From the NCBI GenBank assembly GCA_947396885.1, contig OX377202.1:58182034-58246033 (forward strand): a stretch of DNA of 64,000 nucleotides. The letters are read 5' to 3'. Every line of letters starts with the position of its first letter. Position 1 is the stretch's first letter. This document shows, piece by piece, positions 53,750 to 64,000 of the stretch. The notes below the pieces were generated by a model. That model worked only from the letters and a program-made list of their open reading frames with translations, did not search any database and was not told where the DNA came from. Both the position numbers and the translations under genes were made by a program. The stretch comes from Heligmosomoides polygyrus polygyrus. Its lineage: Eukaryota > Nematoda > Chromadorea > Rhabditida > Heligmosomidae.

Positions 53750-55094
53750 AGCCTATGGTATACTCCCGCGTCGCTCCAGCGATGGGCGCGGGGCAACTGT
53801 CAACGGCGGGGCTTCGCTGCAGTGGCGGACGGCGCAGTGGGGCGCGGTTGTCAGTTGACGAGCCATCGCTCCCGCGATGCGTTGCAGAGGGGTGTTATAC
53901 CTCCGCGTCGCGGGAGTGAAACATACTCCCGTGCGACGGGCTGCGATGGTCGCGGAGGGGGGAGTGCCTGTCATGCCCTATTCTATGCACTCCCACTCAC
54001 TTATTTCGACACTTCTTTGGTTCGTGACCATACCACAGCAATTTCAACACACGTCTGGTGATGTTGGGTGGTCATGTGATGTCTCTGTTGTTCTTCTCGT
54101 AGAGATTTCGTCGTGGCTAGAGACATTTTGGGTTTTTTCGACGGCTTGAACGGCTGCTTTTCGGATGAGATGTTTTTCTAGGCCGTTTTCTCCCTCTTTT
54201 GTGCCGATTCTTGCACTTTTTCGCCTGTGAACCTCCTCGACGGCACAGAAATCCACATTTCTGTGCCGGACAAGTCACATAGAAATTCTGCTGACATGTC
54301 CAGCACAGAAATGTGCCAAATGAACGGCTGTTTTTTGGATGAGATGTTTTTCTAGGCCGTTTTCCCCCTCTTTTGTGCCGATTCTCGCATTTTTTTTCCT
54401 GTGAACCTCCTCGACGGCACAGAAATCTACATTTCTGTGCCGGACAAGTCACAGGGAGGTTCTGCTGACATGTCCGGCACAGAAATGTGCTAAATGAACG
54501 GCTGCTTTTCGGATGAGATGTTTTTCTAGGCCGTTTTCCCCCTCTTTTGTGCCGATTCTCGCATTTTTTTCCTGTGAACCTCCTCGACGGCACAGAAATC
54601 CACATTTCTCTGCCGGACAAGTGCATGAGGAACAAAAGAAATGCATGAGTCGACACAGGCATGACGGAAACCCCCCCTTGTAAAACACCACTTTTGAAAA
54701 ATTGGGCCACAGCTGGGACGTTTCCGTGCCTGTGGATTGCATGAGGAACAAAAGAAATGCATGAGTCGACACAGGCATGAGGGAAACCCCCTTGTAAAAC
54801 ACGACATCCACGAAATACCATTGAAAGCAACAACCCTACGACGGCATACGGATCAGAAGGCGATAAAACGGGAAAAAACGCGAAATCACGAACGAAAAGG
54901 CTGAGAAAACAAGGAATCCGGAAAAAAATGCACTGAATCAGCTGATTCGCTAAAATTCTGCAAAATTCCCCGTCTGCAGAACTGCGTGAACTATGTCAGC
55001 CTCAGCGACGCGACGCACAGCGACGCGCATCGCGAGCCATCGCGTCGCTGTGCACTCCCGCATCGCGGCAGCGGACGGGAGTATACCATAGGCC
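53750..55094. mobile_element. TTA-flanked MITE, 1.35-kb member with internal repeats (copy h)
   Basis: Ends AGCCTATGGTATACTCCCGC and complement (GGGAGTATACCATAGGCC), between TTA at 53747-53749 and 55095-55097. The interior contains about three units of 175 bp (from 54135), each with the hairpin CGGCACAGAAATCCACATTT / CTGTGCCG. Two units around ATGCATGAGTCGACACAGGC lie at about 54641 and 54757. A 238-aa open frame on the minus strand arises from these repeats. Confidence 0.85.
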
Positions 55095-55097
55095 TTA

Positions 55098-55219
55098 GGC
55101 CTTGTTTAGTGTGCACGCGACGCGCGACGCGATGCTTGCGCAGTGGCCAAATTGATCGAGCGACGCGATTGATCAATTCGGCCACTTCACATGGCGTCGC
55201 GCGCACACTAAACAAGGCC
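55098..55219. mobile_element. TTA-flanked MITE (copy i)
   Basis: Ends GGCCTTGTTTAGTGTGCACG and near-perfect complement; TTA at 55095-55097 and 55220-55222. Interior GCGACGCG-rich. Abuts copy h through one TTA. Confidence 0.9.
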
Positions 55220-55299
55220 TTACACCTACCACACATGAAACACTAGTATTCAAAAACAAAGGATGTTCTCCGTAGCAACGTCATATGTAGAATACCCAG

Positions 55300-55545
55300 A
55301 ATTCATGGTTGTTGCTGGTTCTAGTATCGACAAGGTTAACTGCAAGTCTTCCATCCCGGCTGGAACGTCGGTTTTGCACCAGACTTGTCTGGGAAGGATA
55401 AACTCTGAATTGTCTGTCGGTTGGCCACGGCAAGCCATTGTAAAGGCTAAATTCGCATCGAAACTGCCTTAACAGTATCCCGTAGGAGTAGAATACACTG
55501 CACATCCCAAACTGGGAGTAACCCCAACCTTTATCCTTCATAAGG
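55300..55545 (+). mobile_element. SINE relic (copy 5), diverged
   Basis: Matches the SINE body and 3' end: CACCAGACTTGTCTGGGAAG, GGTTGGCCACGGCAAG, ATCCCGTAGGAGTAGAAT, CCTTTATCC. The tRNA-like head is not recognisable. Confidence 0.75.
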
Positions 55546-55915
55546 AGGAACAACATGTAAGCCTGTTGTTTGTCTGCTCTACTGTCAGCGCATGCACCTC
55601 TCGCATGAACATGAGGATTGCGAGAATGCAAAAAGCATGCCGCACACAGGATCCAACCCCTGACCTTTCACTCATGAGTTTGCCATGCTGTCCACTCGGC
55701 CGTCAGGTCGACATGCCCGCTCGAGGGAACAATGAACTCGAGAGTGATTAGATACCAGCCTTCTTGCTTGCTTCACCACTCTACTTCAATGGTGTAGCTT
55801 TCACGGGCCCTAACTCTGCTCAAAGTTGTACTCGTACCGAGATACTTGCATATTGTTACTTCTGAGAGGAAGGCGCTTCTGTCCACATACATCGCTGGTT
55901 CAGACCTACTCTTCA

Positions 55916-56091
55916 GGGGCCGGATTCATCAACGACTTACAGCGACTTACAGTAACAGAGAAAATTACAACCGAAATCCCTGATAGTGCGGTTTATCGAG
56001 CGATATGGTGAGCGATAAGCCGCGTTATCTGAGTTTTCCGCTGTGAATTCTCTGTCAAACTTATGTAAGACGTTGATGAATACGACCCCAG
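55916..56091. mobile_element. Palindromic MITE (GCCGGATTCATCAACG type)
   Basis: The left GGGGCCGGATTCATCAACG is mirrored at the right (CGTTGATGAATACGACCCC); the centre carries GATAAGCCGCGTTATCTGAG. Same family as 24225-24378 and 24696-24840. Confidence 0.78.
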
Positions 56092-56285
56092 GTTTTCCCG
56101 GTGAGAGATGGACCTCCATCGCTACAGTGTCGAGTACCATACGCGAATGAGCAGTTTCAGGACTTATGAAGTGGTTAACAATATCGATATGCTAAAAACC
56201 TACGTCTTCATCCATCTATCTGAATGAATGTTGCTTGTCGTTCATGCTTGCCTCCTTGCCTCCTTATGCCGAATTAGTGTTGATC

Positions 56286-56490
56286 TAGCGTGTGGCACGC
56301 AATCGGAGGCGGTAGCGGCGGTTGCGTGCTTTTTGGTTCGGACTTGACTTTTGACCAACCAAGAACTCCATCCCTTCGCGATCGGTGAATTAGTAGCAGA
56401 GCTGTCTGGGAAGGATAAAGCGCTGACCTTTTCATGGGCTAGCCGTTGCAACTCATTGTATAGGGTAATCCGCACCCAAGAGATTACGCC
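56286..56490 (+). mobile_element. SINE relic (copy 6), diverged
   Basis: Retains TGGCACGCAATCGGAGGCGG (A-box region), TTGGTTCGGACTTG (B-box region) and CTGTCTGGGAAGGATAAAGC. Confidence 0.72.
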
Positions 56491-56526
56491 GTCATTTAAA
56501 TTTTTTAAAATGATTATTTATTAAAC

Positions 56527-56575
56527 CTCTTCTTCTTCTTCTTCTTCTTCTTCTTCTTTTTCTTCTTCTTCATCA
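56527..56575. repeat. (CTT)n microsatellite at the RTE 3' end
   Basis: CTT repeats with one T-run interruption, lying exactly at the 3' end of the minus-strand RTE. RTE LINEs commonly end in short tandem repeats. Confidence 0.9.
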
Positions 56576-57655
56576 GCGTATGTCTCGCTCTCTTGGGATA
56601 CCACTTTTCCCGATCAAATGCCTGATCAGGGCGCAACTTAACCATCATCAAGTTCTGATGCAGAGTATAAAGCCACTGCTGTTTTGGTCGCCCTCGTGGC
56701 CGCTTTTCTGTCACGTCGAAGTTAAGGCCAGTCTTTCGAGCAGTGTTACCTTTTGCGCGAAGAACGTGGCCGTACCAATTAGAGGAGCAGCTTCTCAAGT
56801 ATCGTGATGAACACCGAACCTCTGCCGTATGGAGTCGTTGCGTACTCGATCCAAACACGTAGCTGCACTCGTCCACCGCAGCATCATCGTTTCCATTACG
56901 CTGAGGCGCCTTCCCATTTCTTTAGCAACGGGCCACCGCTCAGCTCCGTAAATAACTACAGGTCGGACGACTGCTCTGTAGATCTTCGATTCAACCCGCT
57001 CTGGTATCTTCTTGTCACAGAGCATTTCCGTCAGAGAGCGTCACTTGGACCAAGCTGCATTCATTCGTGAGTTCACTTCAACGAGTGCACTACCATCGCA
57101 CGCGATTGCTGGTTCCAGGTATTTAAATACCGAAAAACGTAGCAGCTCAATGCCATTTACCTTAATGGAGCTGGACTGATCTTCGTCAGTCGTCAAATAC
57201 TCGGCCTTTTTGACAATGAGTTTGAGTCCAAATCTCTCCAAGCGATCGCACCAAGCTTGTACCTGCCGCTGGAGTTCAGTCTTATCTTCGCAAGCGAGCA
57301 TTACATCGTCAGTATAAAACAACGTCCAAGGGACTGACCGCTGAAGATCACGTGATATGGCATCTATAACGACGATGAAGAGCAGTGGGGAGAGCGCAGG
57401 CCCTTGACGTACTCCGACAGAGGTAGGAAACTCCATCGACGTACCTGCGGCAGCTTGCACTCGACTCTTTGGACAAGAGTACAATATTCGGACCCCCTCT
57501 ATGAGCTCTTCGGGAACTCCGTGTTGTCGTAAGGCATACGTATCACGTCACGCGGAACACGATCGAAAGCCTTTTCCAAGTCGAGGAAGGCAAGATGCAC
57601 CGACTTCTGTTTCTCGCGGTGCCCTTCTATAAGTAGACGAACGACGTGTATGTCA

Positions 57656-58760
57656 AAAAAATCAAAAAACTTTCAGAGACATCAAAATTTTCCGAATTAT
57701 AAACTCCACTAGTGATTCCGAGGCTCTTCAGAATGATGCATTACATGCCTGGACAATTGATTGTAAACTACCGCTCTCAAAAGCAAAAACAAAAGTGCTT
57801 CACTTAGGAGTGAGGAACCCTGGAAATTCTTATTGCATTGATGGATCTTCAATTAATAGTACGAACGAGGTTAACGACTTAGGATTCCTAATTACGAGAA
57901 ATCTTAGTTTTGATAAACACTGTGAAATCGTTGCCAACAGAGCGACAGCGGTAGTCTCCAGGTTATTCAGAGCTCTATCTACAAAGGTCTCCACAGTCTT
58001 AATCACAGCCTACAAATCGTACGCCAGGTCTGTTCTTGAGTACGAGGCTCCAGTCTTTTCCCCTCATACACCTTCCTCTGTTGATAGACTGCAAAAAGTT
58101 CAGAACACTTTTACAAGGAAGCTTTGATTAGACATCTGCGTTTTGTTTATGACCACATTCCCTCCAGCACTGAGAGAAATGTCAAGTTCAACTTCCGAAG
58201 ATTGTCAACACGGAGAGTTGCCAATGATTTTCTCTGTTCTCTAATGTTCTCTTGTTTTGTTCTTTTTATCTTGCATTTCTTTTAGTAGTTCTACAGTTGT
58301 TTAGTTGCTGTTTTATTGTTGTTATTGTTATTGTGGGCGCGTGTAGCGCAGTCGGAGGAGGCGCGACTGTCGCGTGCACCCGATACCAGGTTCCTGGTTC
58401 GGATTTCCCGCCCAGGCCAACCAAGCCTTCCATCCCTCCGGGGTCGGTGAATTGGTACCAGACTTGTTTGGGAAGGATAAAGCGCTGACTTGTTCATCGG
58501 CTGGCCACCGCAAGTCATTGTATGGCCAGATACACATTCATGTCGCCTCCACGACATCCCGTAGAAGTAGAATGCGCTGGCGCATCCCAAAAGGGATTGA
58601 GTAATGCCGTCCTTTATCCTTTATCCTTTATTGCTATTGTTGTTTGTTATTGTGGGTATTCGCTTTACTGGTTGAGAACAGCTTTGGTCTCTCACTACTC
58701 CACATAAGCAACTGCTTATGTAATAAATATCATATAAAATATCATATCATGTCATCGATA
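57656..58760 (+). pseudogene. CR1-like LINE 3' end nested in the RTE, itself split by a SINE
   Basis: Plus-strand reading CKLPLSKAKTKVLHLGVRNP, VNDLGFLITRNLSFDKHCE, AYKSYARSVLEYEAPVFSPH, SVDRLQKVQNTFTRKL is the RT C-terminal tail of CR1-type LINEs and is more intact than the copy at 31740. ATGTCA is present on both sides (57653-57658 region and about 58749-58754), a plausible target duplication. The 3' tail is ATCATAT-rich. Confidence 0.85.
58335..58629 (+). mobile_element. tRNA-derived SINE (copy 3)
   Basis: Starts GGGCGCGTGTAGCGCAGTCG and ends in CTTTATCCTTTATCCTTTA. Differs from copies 1 and 2 at only a handful of sites. Inserted in the 3' part of the CR1-like LINE in TTGTTATTGTT-rich sequence. 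Confidence 0.92.
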
Positions 58761-59559
58761 GTGCCACAACCAGATATGAAGCCACACTGGTTAGTAGAAG
58801 GATGGACGACGTCACAAATATGCTATGCGGAATCAAACGAATTGGGCGGCAGCTTGTGCAGTCTGTTGGACTGCCCTTCATCTCCCAAATGGGAATCGTC
58901 GTACTTACCTGCTAAATATCGTGCACTTTCTTCTCCAATAACCTGGTTGCAGAACGTCGCCAACCACTTCGTTGAATACCAGGATTTCGACTTCCATTCG
59001 AACTGAACTTTTCAACATCCTCGTTCTGGCGATGGCGAACCTTTTCGAGTCGATAAAGAAAACGCTCGCCATCGCGGGACTCAAGTCTTTTGTTGAAATC
59101 ATCGAGCTGAGTAGCTCTTGCAACGGTCACTGCTCTCTTGGCCGATTTCTTCGCTTCTGGTACAAGCGCCATTTCATCGGCTGTCTTGTCGCTGAGGAAC
59201 ACATGGTGACCTCTTCTTCTCACGGACTTTTTCTTTAAACTCTTTAGTCCACAGCCATGACTACTTGTCGACCTTACGCCGTCCCGGTTTTGTAGTGCCA
59301 AGTTAAGAGCGTGCAGCATCTAGCATGGCTTCGGTACCACCCCGACAGGTTTCTTCGACGATCGTGAACATCGGCAACCGAATGCGGTCACGGCTGCTTC
59401 ATTCTCCTTCAGTCGCCACCATTTAAATCTTGCTGGACCATAACGTCGGTCTGGGAAGTGCTCAGAGGAGCGATTTCCATAGTGCAGATTAGCGGCCGAT
59501 GTTGGTGGTGATGTCCGTTCATCCACGTGGTGCCACTGGAACTGTTAGCTTTTGCCGAG

Positions 59560-61745
59560 CTGAACACGGACACTCGAATGCACGCGACAGGTCCTAGTGA
59601 CAGGCCTATGAACAGCCCACGTCACATCCATGGTTGATGGTGCTGCATGTTTCACGAGACAACGGCACAGCGTCTGCGGGAGCCGACGCGCCCTCGCAAA
59701 GCCCTGCGATCGTAAAAAGTATGGAGGGTCCCTGATGCTAGGACGGCATCGGGGCAAACTGTGTTGTCCAAAAGCCCCGCAACGTAAGCAAGACCCGCGT
59801 GGCAACGCTGAATGTGGGTACGTTGTCGTGCCGCTCCTTTGAGTTGGGAGAGGCACTGCAGCGAAGGAAGTTTGACTTGCGTGCGGTGCAGGAGACGAGG
59901 TGGTCCTGTAGCAAGTCAAGAGACATAGGCCGAGGCTATAAGGCCATTCTGTGTGGCAATCCCAGGACCACCAGCAGTGTTGGCGTAATCGTCTTCAAAC
60001 GGTTCCGAGACGCGACTGCAAGCGTGTAGCGTTTTAGCGACCGCTTGATGAAGATCGTTGTCGCTGCTGACCGGCGAAGGTATCATCTTTTCTCTGAGTA
60101 TGCTCCATAGACTGGCTGCTCTGTGCGAGCCAATCATGAATTTTGGAAACTACTTCATGAGAAGACAGCAGAAGCGCCGTCACAAGTGTAACCATTGTCG
60201 CAGGGGCAAATACGCTTGCGAAAGACGGGTACGGCTGTCATGGTCTCGGTTTTGGTTCACGTAACGCAGATGGTGAGCGTATAAGTACGCGGAGTCGCAC
60301 GACCTCAACATCGTGAACACCAGATTCCGAAAACGTGAATCCACCCTTATCTCGTTCTACAGCGGGAATTCTAAAACGCAGATCGACTTTGTCCTTGTGC
60401 GAAATCGTGACCACGGCTTGTCGCGGACGCGAAGGTCGTGCCGTATGAAACGGTCGCCACACAACACGCCCACTGATTTGCACTATGAAAATCACACCAC
60501 CGTTGTTTAGGCAGGTCGAACGGAGCGGTCCGTCAAGGATCAGTGGTGGCGACTGAAAGAGAATGAAGCAGCTGTGACTTCGCGCATTCGATTGCCGACG
60601 GTCACATCCGTCACGAGAATTGCAGAATGCCACCGACGCGATTCTCAGTGGTGCGCGTTCCGAACTCGGCACTACGAAATCGGAACGGCGTAAGGACGAT
60701 AAGCAGACATGGCTGTGGACTAACGAAGTTAAGGAAAAAGCTCGAGAAAAGAAGAGATTACACCATGGTATTCCTCGGCGATAAGACAGCCGATAAATGG
60801 CGTCTGTATCAGGAAGCCAGGAAAGTCGCTAAGAAGACGGTAGCCGTTGCAAGAGCCACTCATTACGATGATGTCAGCGGGAAGCTTGAGTTGCGCGATA
60901 CCGAGCGATCTCTTTATCGACTCGCGAAGGTCCGACATCGCCAGACTGAAGATGTTGACAAGTTCAGTTCGGCCGACTTATGGAAGTCGAACTCCTAGTA
61001 TCCAACGAAGTGGTTGGCAACGTTCTTCAACCAGGTTATTGCGGAGAAGAAAGTGCATGATATTTAGCAGAGAAGCACGACAATTCCGATTTGGAAGAAG
61101 AAGGGCAGTCCAGCAGACTGCACAAGCTGCCGTTTAATCCGATTGTTTCCGCATAGCACGAAGATCTTCGAGCGGATTGTCGACGGGCGCACTCGTGATA
61201 TCGTTCAGCTCTCTACCAACCAGTGTGGCTGCGTAGCTGGTTGTGGCACAGTCGATGCCATACACGCAGTTCCTCATCTGATGGAAAGCACCGTGAGAAA
61301 CAGAAGCCGTTGCATCTTGCTTTCCTGGATTTGGAGAGGGCCTTTGATCGCGTTCAGTTTTAAGTGATACGGTATGCCTTACGAAAACACGGAGTCCCCG
61401 AAGAGCTCATAGAGGGGGTGCGAGTACTGTACTCTTGTCCAAAGAGTAGAATGCAAGCTGCAGCAGGTACGTCGATGAGTTTCCCATCTCTGTCGGAGTA
61501 CATCAAAAGTCTGCGCTCTTCCCACTACTCTTTGTTATGGATGCCATATCGCGTGATCTTCAGCAGCCTGTTCCTTGGACGTTACTTTATGCTGATGATG
61601 TAATGCTCGCTTGCGAATATAAAACTCCAGCAGCAGGTACAAGCTGGGTGCGATCGCTTGGAGAGATTTGGACTCAAACTCATTGTCAAGAAGACTGAGT
61701 ATTTGACGTCTGACGAAGATCACTCCAGCTCCATTAACGTATATT
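59560..61745 (+). pseudogene. RTE-type LINE, endonuclease plus RT, many frameshifts
   Basis: The endonuclease domain begins about 59795 (TLNVGTLSCRSFELGEALQR, LRAVQETRWSCSKSRDIGRG) with the APE-type QETRW motif. KTQIDFVLVRNRD follows near 60372. The linker is at 60627-60990 (TMVFLGDKTADKW). RT motifs FERIVDGRTRDIVQLSTNQC, then FLDLERAFDR-like and LYADDVMLAC at about 61588 (in this copy the YADD box is intact), ending near 61745. Frameshifts are frequent. It faces the minus-strand RTE head to head at about 59530-59560. Confidence 0.85.
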
Positions 61746-61797
61746 CAGGTCAGCCTACCTAACTGTGATCAGGCGTTCTTTTACCGAACGTCCGGAT

Positions 61798-63753
61798 CAG
61801 GTGTGTGCGTAATTACGATTTACAGTTTACGATTTAACGATTTACGGTGATTTTTAGCAAATTTCTTACGACTTACGATTTACGACATTTTTGGTCGTAA
61901 ATCGTAAATTTTCGTAAATGTGATCTTTGGTCCACGGATGGGAAACGTCCACATAACGTTGCGTTTTTCTGGTCGCACTCTAGCACAGCATCTTACATTC
62001 GAATGGCCTGAAAGCATTTCGTTTCTGTCCACACAAAAACATGAAAATAATCCTTGCACTGGAATGGAGATGATCACTTGCTGAACCATATTCTATGCTG
62101 CAACCACCGCCAAGCCAACTTGTAACTTTTTCACCACTTGTTCACCAAATAGACGACTCTTTCCAGTGCACATCAGTAGAAATGATGCAAATTCATCAGG
62201 GAATACTGCATTTGATTGAAGGCTGTAGATTAACAGCTAAACTGTTGGAGAGAACAAAACAATCATGTTTCAATCTGATTATCACTGCACGTCATGGCGC
62301 GTAGTCTATTTACGTATGAGGTACGCCTTAAGCGAAACTTCTGACACTTTCATGATAGGAGTGAAAAAGTTTGACACTTTTGGTCTCGTTCTCATGGGGC
62401 TGTTGTGCTCGCCGTATGCGGTCCGTTCAGAATGCTGAAGACTGAGCAAAAGATACGATAACGTTTGTTACAAAGACAGTAGAGAGCAGGACTGGCGAAT
62501 GCAAGCAGTCATCAATTAGTAATGCAATATTTTGTAGTTTCCGAAAGTTAGCAAGTGCAGGCGAACCTGCGAGCGAAGTAAATGCCAAAAGTAATTGCCT
62601 GGTATCGTCGAACGACGATCTTTCATTCCAGAAGTTGCGGTTGCCTTCAAAAATGATCAAGGACAAAGCACGACGTTAACCAGTCCCTGTTTGAGATGCG
62701 CCATCCATTCTTTCTACCTCTGTGAGAAATCGTAGAGGTTATGTGGATTTGCCTTATAGAATGAATTGCGGTTGGCGCCGATGTAGAGGTCAGAGCTTTA
62801 TCCTTCCCAGACATATCAGGTACCAATTCACAACCCAGCAAGTATGGGGAACTTGACTGCCGGTGGTGGGATCCTAACCAAGAACTATTCTGGAGCACGC
62901 GATAGCCATCCTCCTCCGACTTCTCTGTCGTGGGTTTCCCCTATATGTTTAAAATGCATCTTGTACGAATCAGTTAAACCACTTTCAATTCAGGTTGCAC
63001 CTTGCTTATCTACTTTACTCCTAAAGAGTGCCACAAAAATATCTTCTTTTATAATTTTAAGTCAAAAATCCAACTATGATGAGTGTCCAAAAATGTGATC
63101 ATACTCTTTCAATCGTCCTTCCCGTCTGCTACAAAAATGCTGTTGGGTACAATTCAAAACGTGAGAAGGCTTAGAACTTTGGGTGTGTCATACCATAGAA
63201 ATGTGCCATGCGCTCACTCAGTAGGGGATTATTTGTGCAAATACTGTTTTGTCGAGTTGATCAGCGATCGATTTTTTTGGTTTTGAATGGAATGGTTTTT
63301 GTTGACTTATTCGGAGTTGTTGCGGTTGGTTCTACAAAGTCACAGTTTTATATGCAAACCAATGGGCAGTAGAATGATAAACATTTTTGATCGTCCAAGT
63401 AGTGTAGGCTTTTTGTTCGTACACCCTGTATAGGCGCCTTTTAAGATAGCGTTTTTTAACAAGTGGTTTATATTGGTTCTCCAAAAACTTGTCCAGCTTG
63501 ATTTGAAAGGTGCTAGTTGATTTTAATGGCTTCCATCCTAATTAGAAAAGTGTCCAACTCGAGCTGAAAACGTCTCAACAAAACATAGCTTCGATTAGGT
63601 TTAACATAATAGAAAAAAAGCAAGGAAATTAGATGCATTATAAGTCAGGCACCTCTTACGATTTGCGGTTTACGATTTAAGATTTACGACGATTTTTTCG
63701 TAATTACGATTTACGATTTAAGAGATTTCGGATTTCATTTACGCACACCCCTG
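61798..63753. mobile_element. hAT-type element, 1.96 kb
   Basis: Ends CAGGTGTGTGCGTAA and complement of CAGGGGTGTGCGTAA; flanks GTCCGGAT (61790-61797) and GTCCAGAT (63754-63761), an 8-bp duplication with one mismatch. Subterminal TTACGATTTACG repeats on both sides. Contains a minus-strand SINE at 62673-62935. No transposase recognised. Family relative of 39811-42490. Confidence 0.88.
62673..62935 (-). mobile_element. SINE relic (copy 7), minus strand
   Basis: The complement matches the SINE body: GCTTTATCCTTCCCAGACAT, GGTACCAATTCACAACCCAGC, and GTCGGAGGAGG near the tRNA-like head. Confidence 0.78.
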
Positions 63754-63761
63754 GTCCAGAT

Positions 63762-64000
63762 GTCTCCATTAGAGAAGCAAGGCCTATGAAATAGCATGAT
63801 ACCGAATTCGCCTCCGGTGAGTTCAAACGCTATCATTCATCCGATTTTTAAGAAAATGCGATCGGATAATATCTGTCACGTCGACAGAGGCCTGGCGAGG
63901 CTACCTTCTTAGCCGAGTTACGATTTCTTGAGTGTAAGCTACGGAAACTAACAGAACTTTTCATACAACCTAACGCAATATCTTGTAGAAATAAAATGGT
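63762..64000. other. Terminal stretch, nothing recognised
   Basis: Ends close to CAACCTAACG, which resembles a mariner terminal repeat entering from the right; too short to decide. Confidence 0.35.

Larger units (their letters stand above)
56576..59530 (-). pseudogene. RTE-type LINE, split by a CR1-like LINE
   Basis: From 59530 down: linker (ARFKWWRLKENEAAVTAFGC; HHVFLSDKTADE), then after the insertion at 57656-58760 the RT: SRVQAAAGTSMEFPTSVGVR, GPALSPLLF, a catalytic YTDD in place of YADD (about 57310), DRLERFGLKLIVKKAEYLTT, KIYRAVVRPVVIYGAERWP, and the tail RPRGRPKQQWL. The RT core is open over 147 residues (57041-57484). Frameshifts occur elsewhere. Sequence on both sides of the insertion (ACGACGTGTATG .. 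ATAGTGCCACAACC) lines up with the uninterrupted copy at about 10160-10190. Confidence 0.88.

Noticed and set aside
54117..54833. 238-aa Lys/Arg/Cys-rich open frame on the minus strand
   Set aside because: Composed of internal repeats of MITE copy h; repeated KCENRHKRGGKRPRKTSH-like units mirror the DNA repeat, no domain.

Overview
The window is eukaryotic and nematode-like. Exons of 32-222 bp with GT..AG boundaries are scattered among very abundant DNA transposons, RTE-type and CR1-like LINE remnants, tRNA-derived SINEs and foldback elements. The transposon mix (Hsmar1/bandit-like mariner, RTE-type LINE) and the intron style suggest a clade V parasitic nematode, probably a hookworm-type strongylid. 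That assignment is inference; nothing in the sequence names the species. A run of exactly 200 N at 36454-36653 marks a scaffold gap.

One host gene fills the first 39 kb on the plus strand. It is a GIGYF (GYF-1/PERQ) orthologue, assembled here from 26 exons between 1567 and 38909. It carries the YGREDML 4EHP-binding motif (1567-1749), the PEW...GSFD...GRF segment (25886-26193), a complete GYF domain split over three exons (about 30026-32988), a long charged coiled coil (33252-34386), the SLKEIQEEE segment (34609-34733), the C-terminal helical module (35851-37908) and the conserved terminal KKKK...CLGF...GEIE tail (37968-38909). The exon with the initiator ATG lies upstream of the window or was not recognised. 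The first intron in view is 16.7 kb and is packed with transposons. Reading-frame breaks cluster in 33.0-36.0 kb.

The introns hold a TTAA-flanked piggyBac remnant, a 1.28-kb mariner with one frameshift, a 1.03-kb mariner foldback, RTE LINE pieces, several long inverted repeats, SINEs, a CR1-like LINE and a Tc3-like transposase start cut off by the gap.

Downstream of the gene (39-64 kb) I see no convincing host gene. The region is a stack of nested mobile elements. A 2.7-kb hAT-type element (perfect 8-bp target duplication) carries a SINE, a piggyBac MITE and a mariner. A minus-strand LTR retrotransposon with 159-bp LTRs, gag and no pol is split by a 4.2-kb hAT-type foldback with a perfect 8-bp target duplication. 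Three MITEs stand shoulder to shoulder, separated only by TTA. An RTE LINE is interrupted by a CR1 LINE that is itself interrupted by a SINE, next to a second RTE in opposite orientation. A further hAT-type element closes the window.

The most distinctive material is (i) a TTA-flanked GGCC-ended MITE superfamily with at least eight copies, (ii) the hAT foldback inside a gag-only LTR element, and (iii) several kilobase-scale intronic foldbacks inside one housekeeping-type gene.
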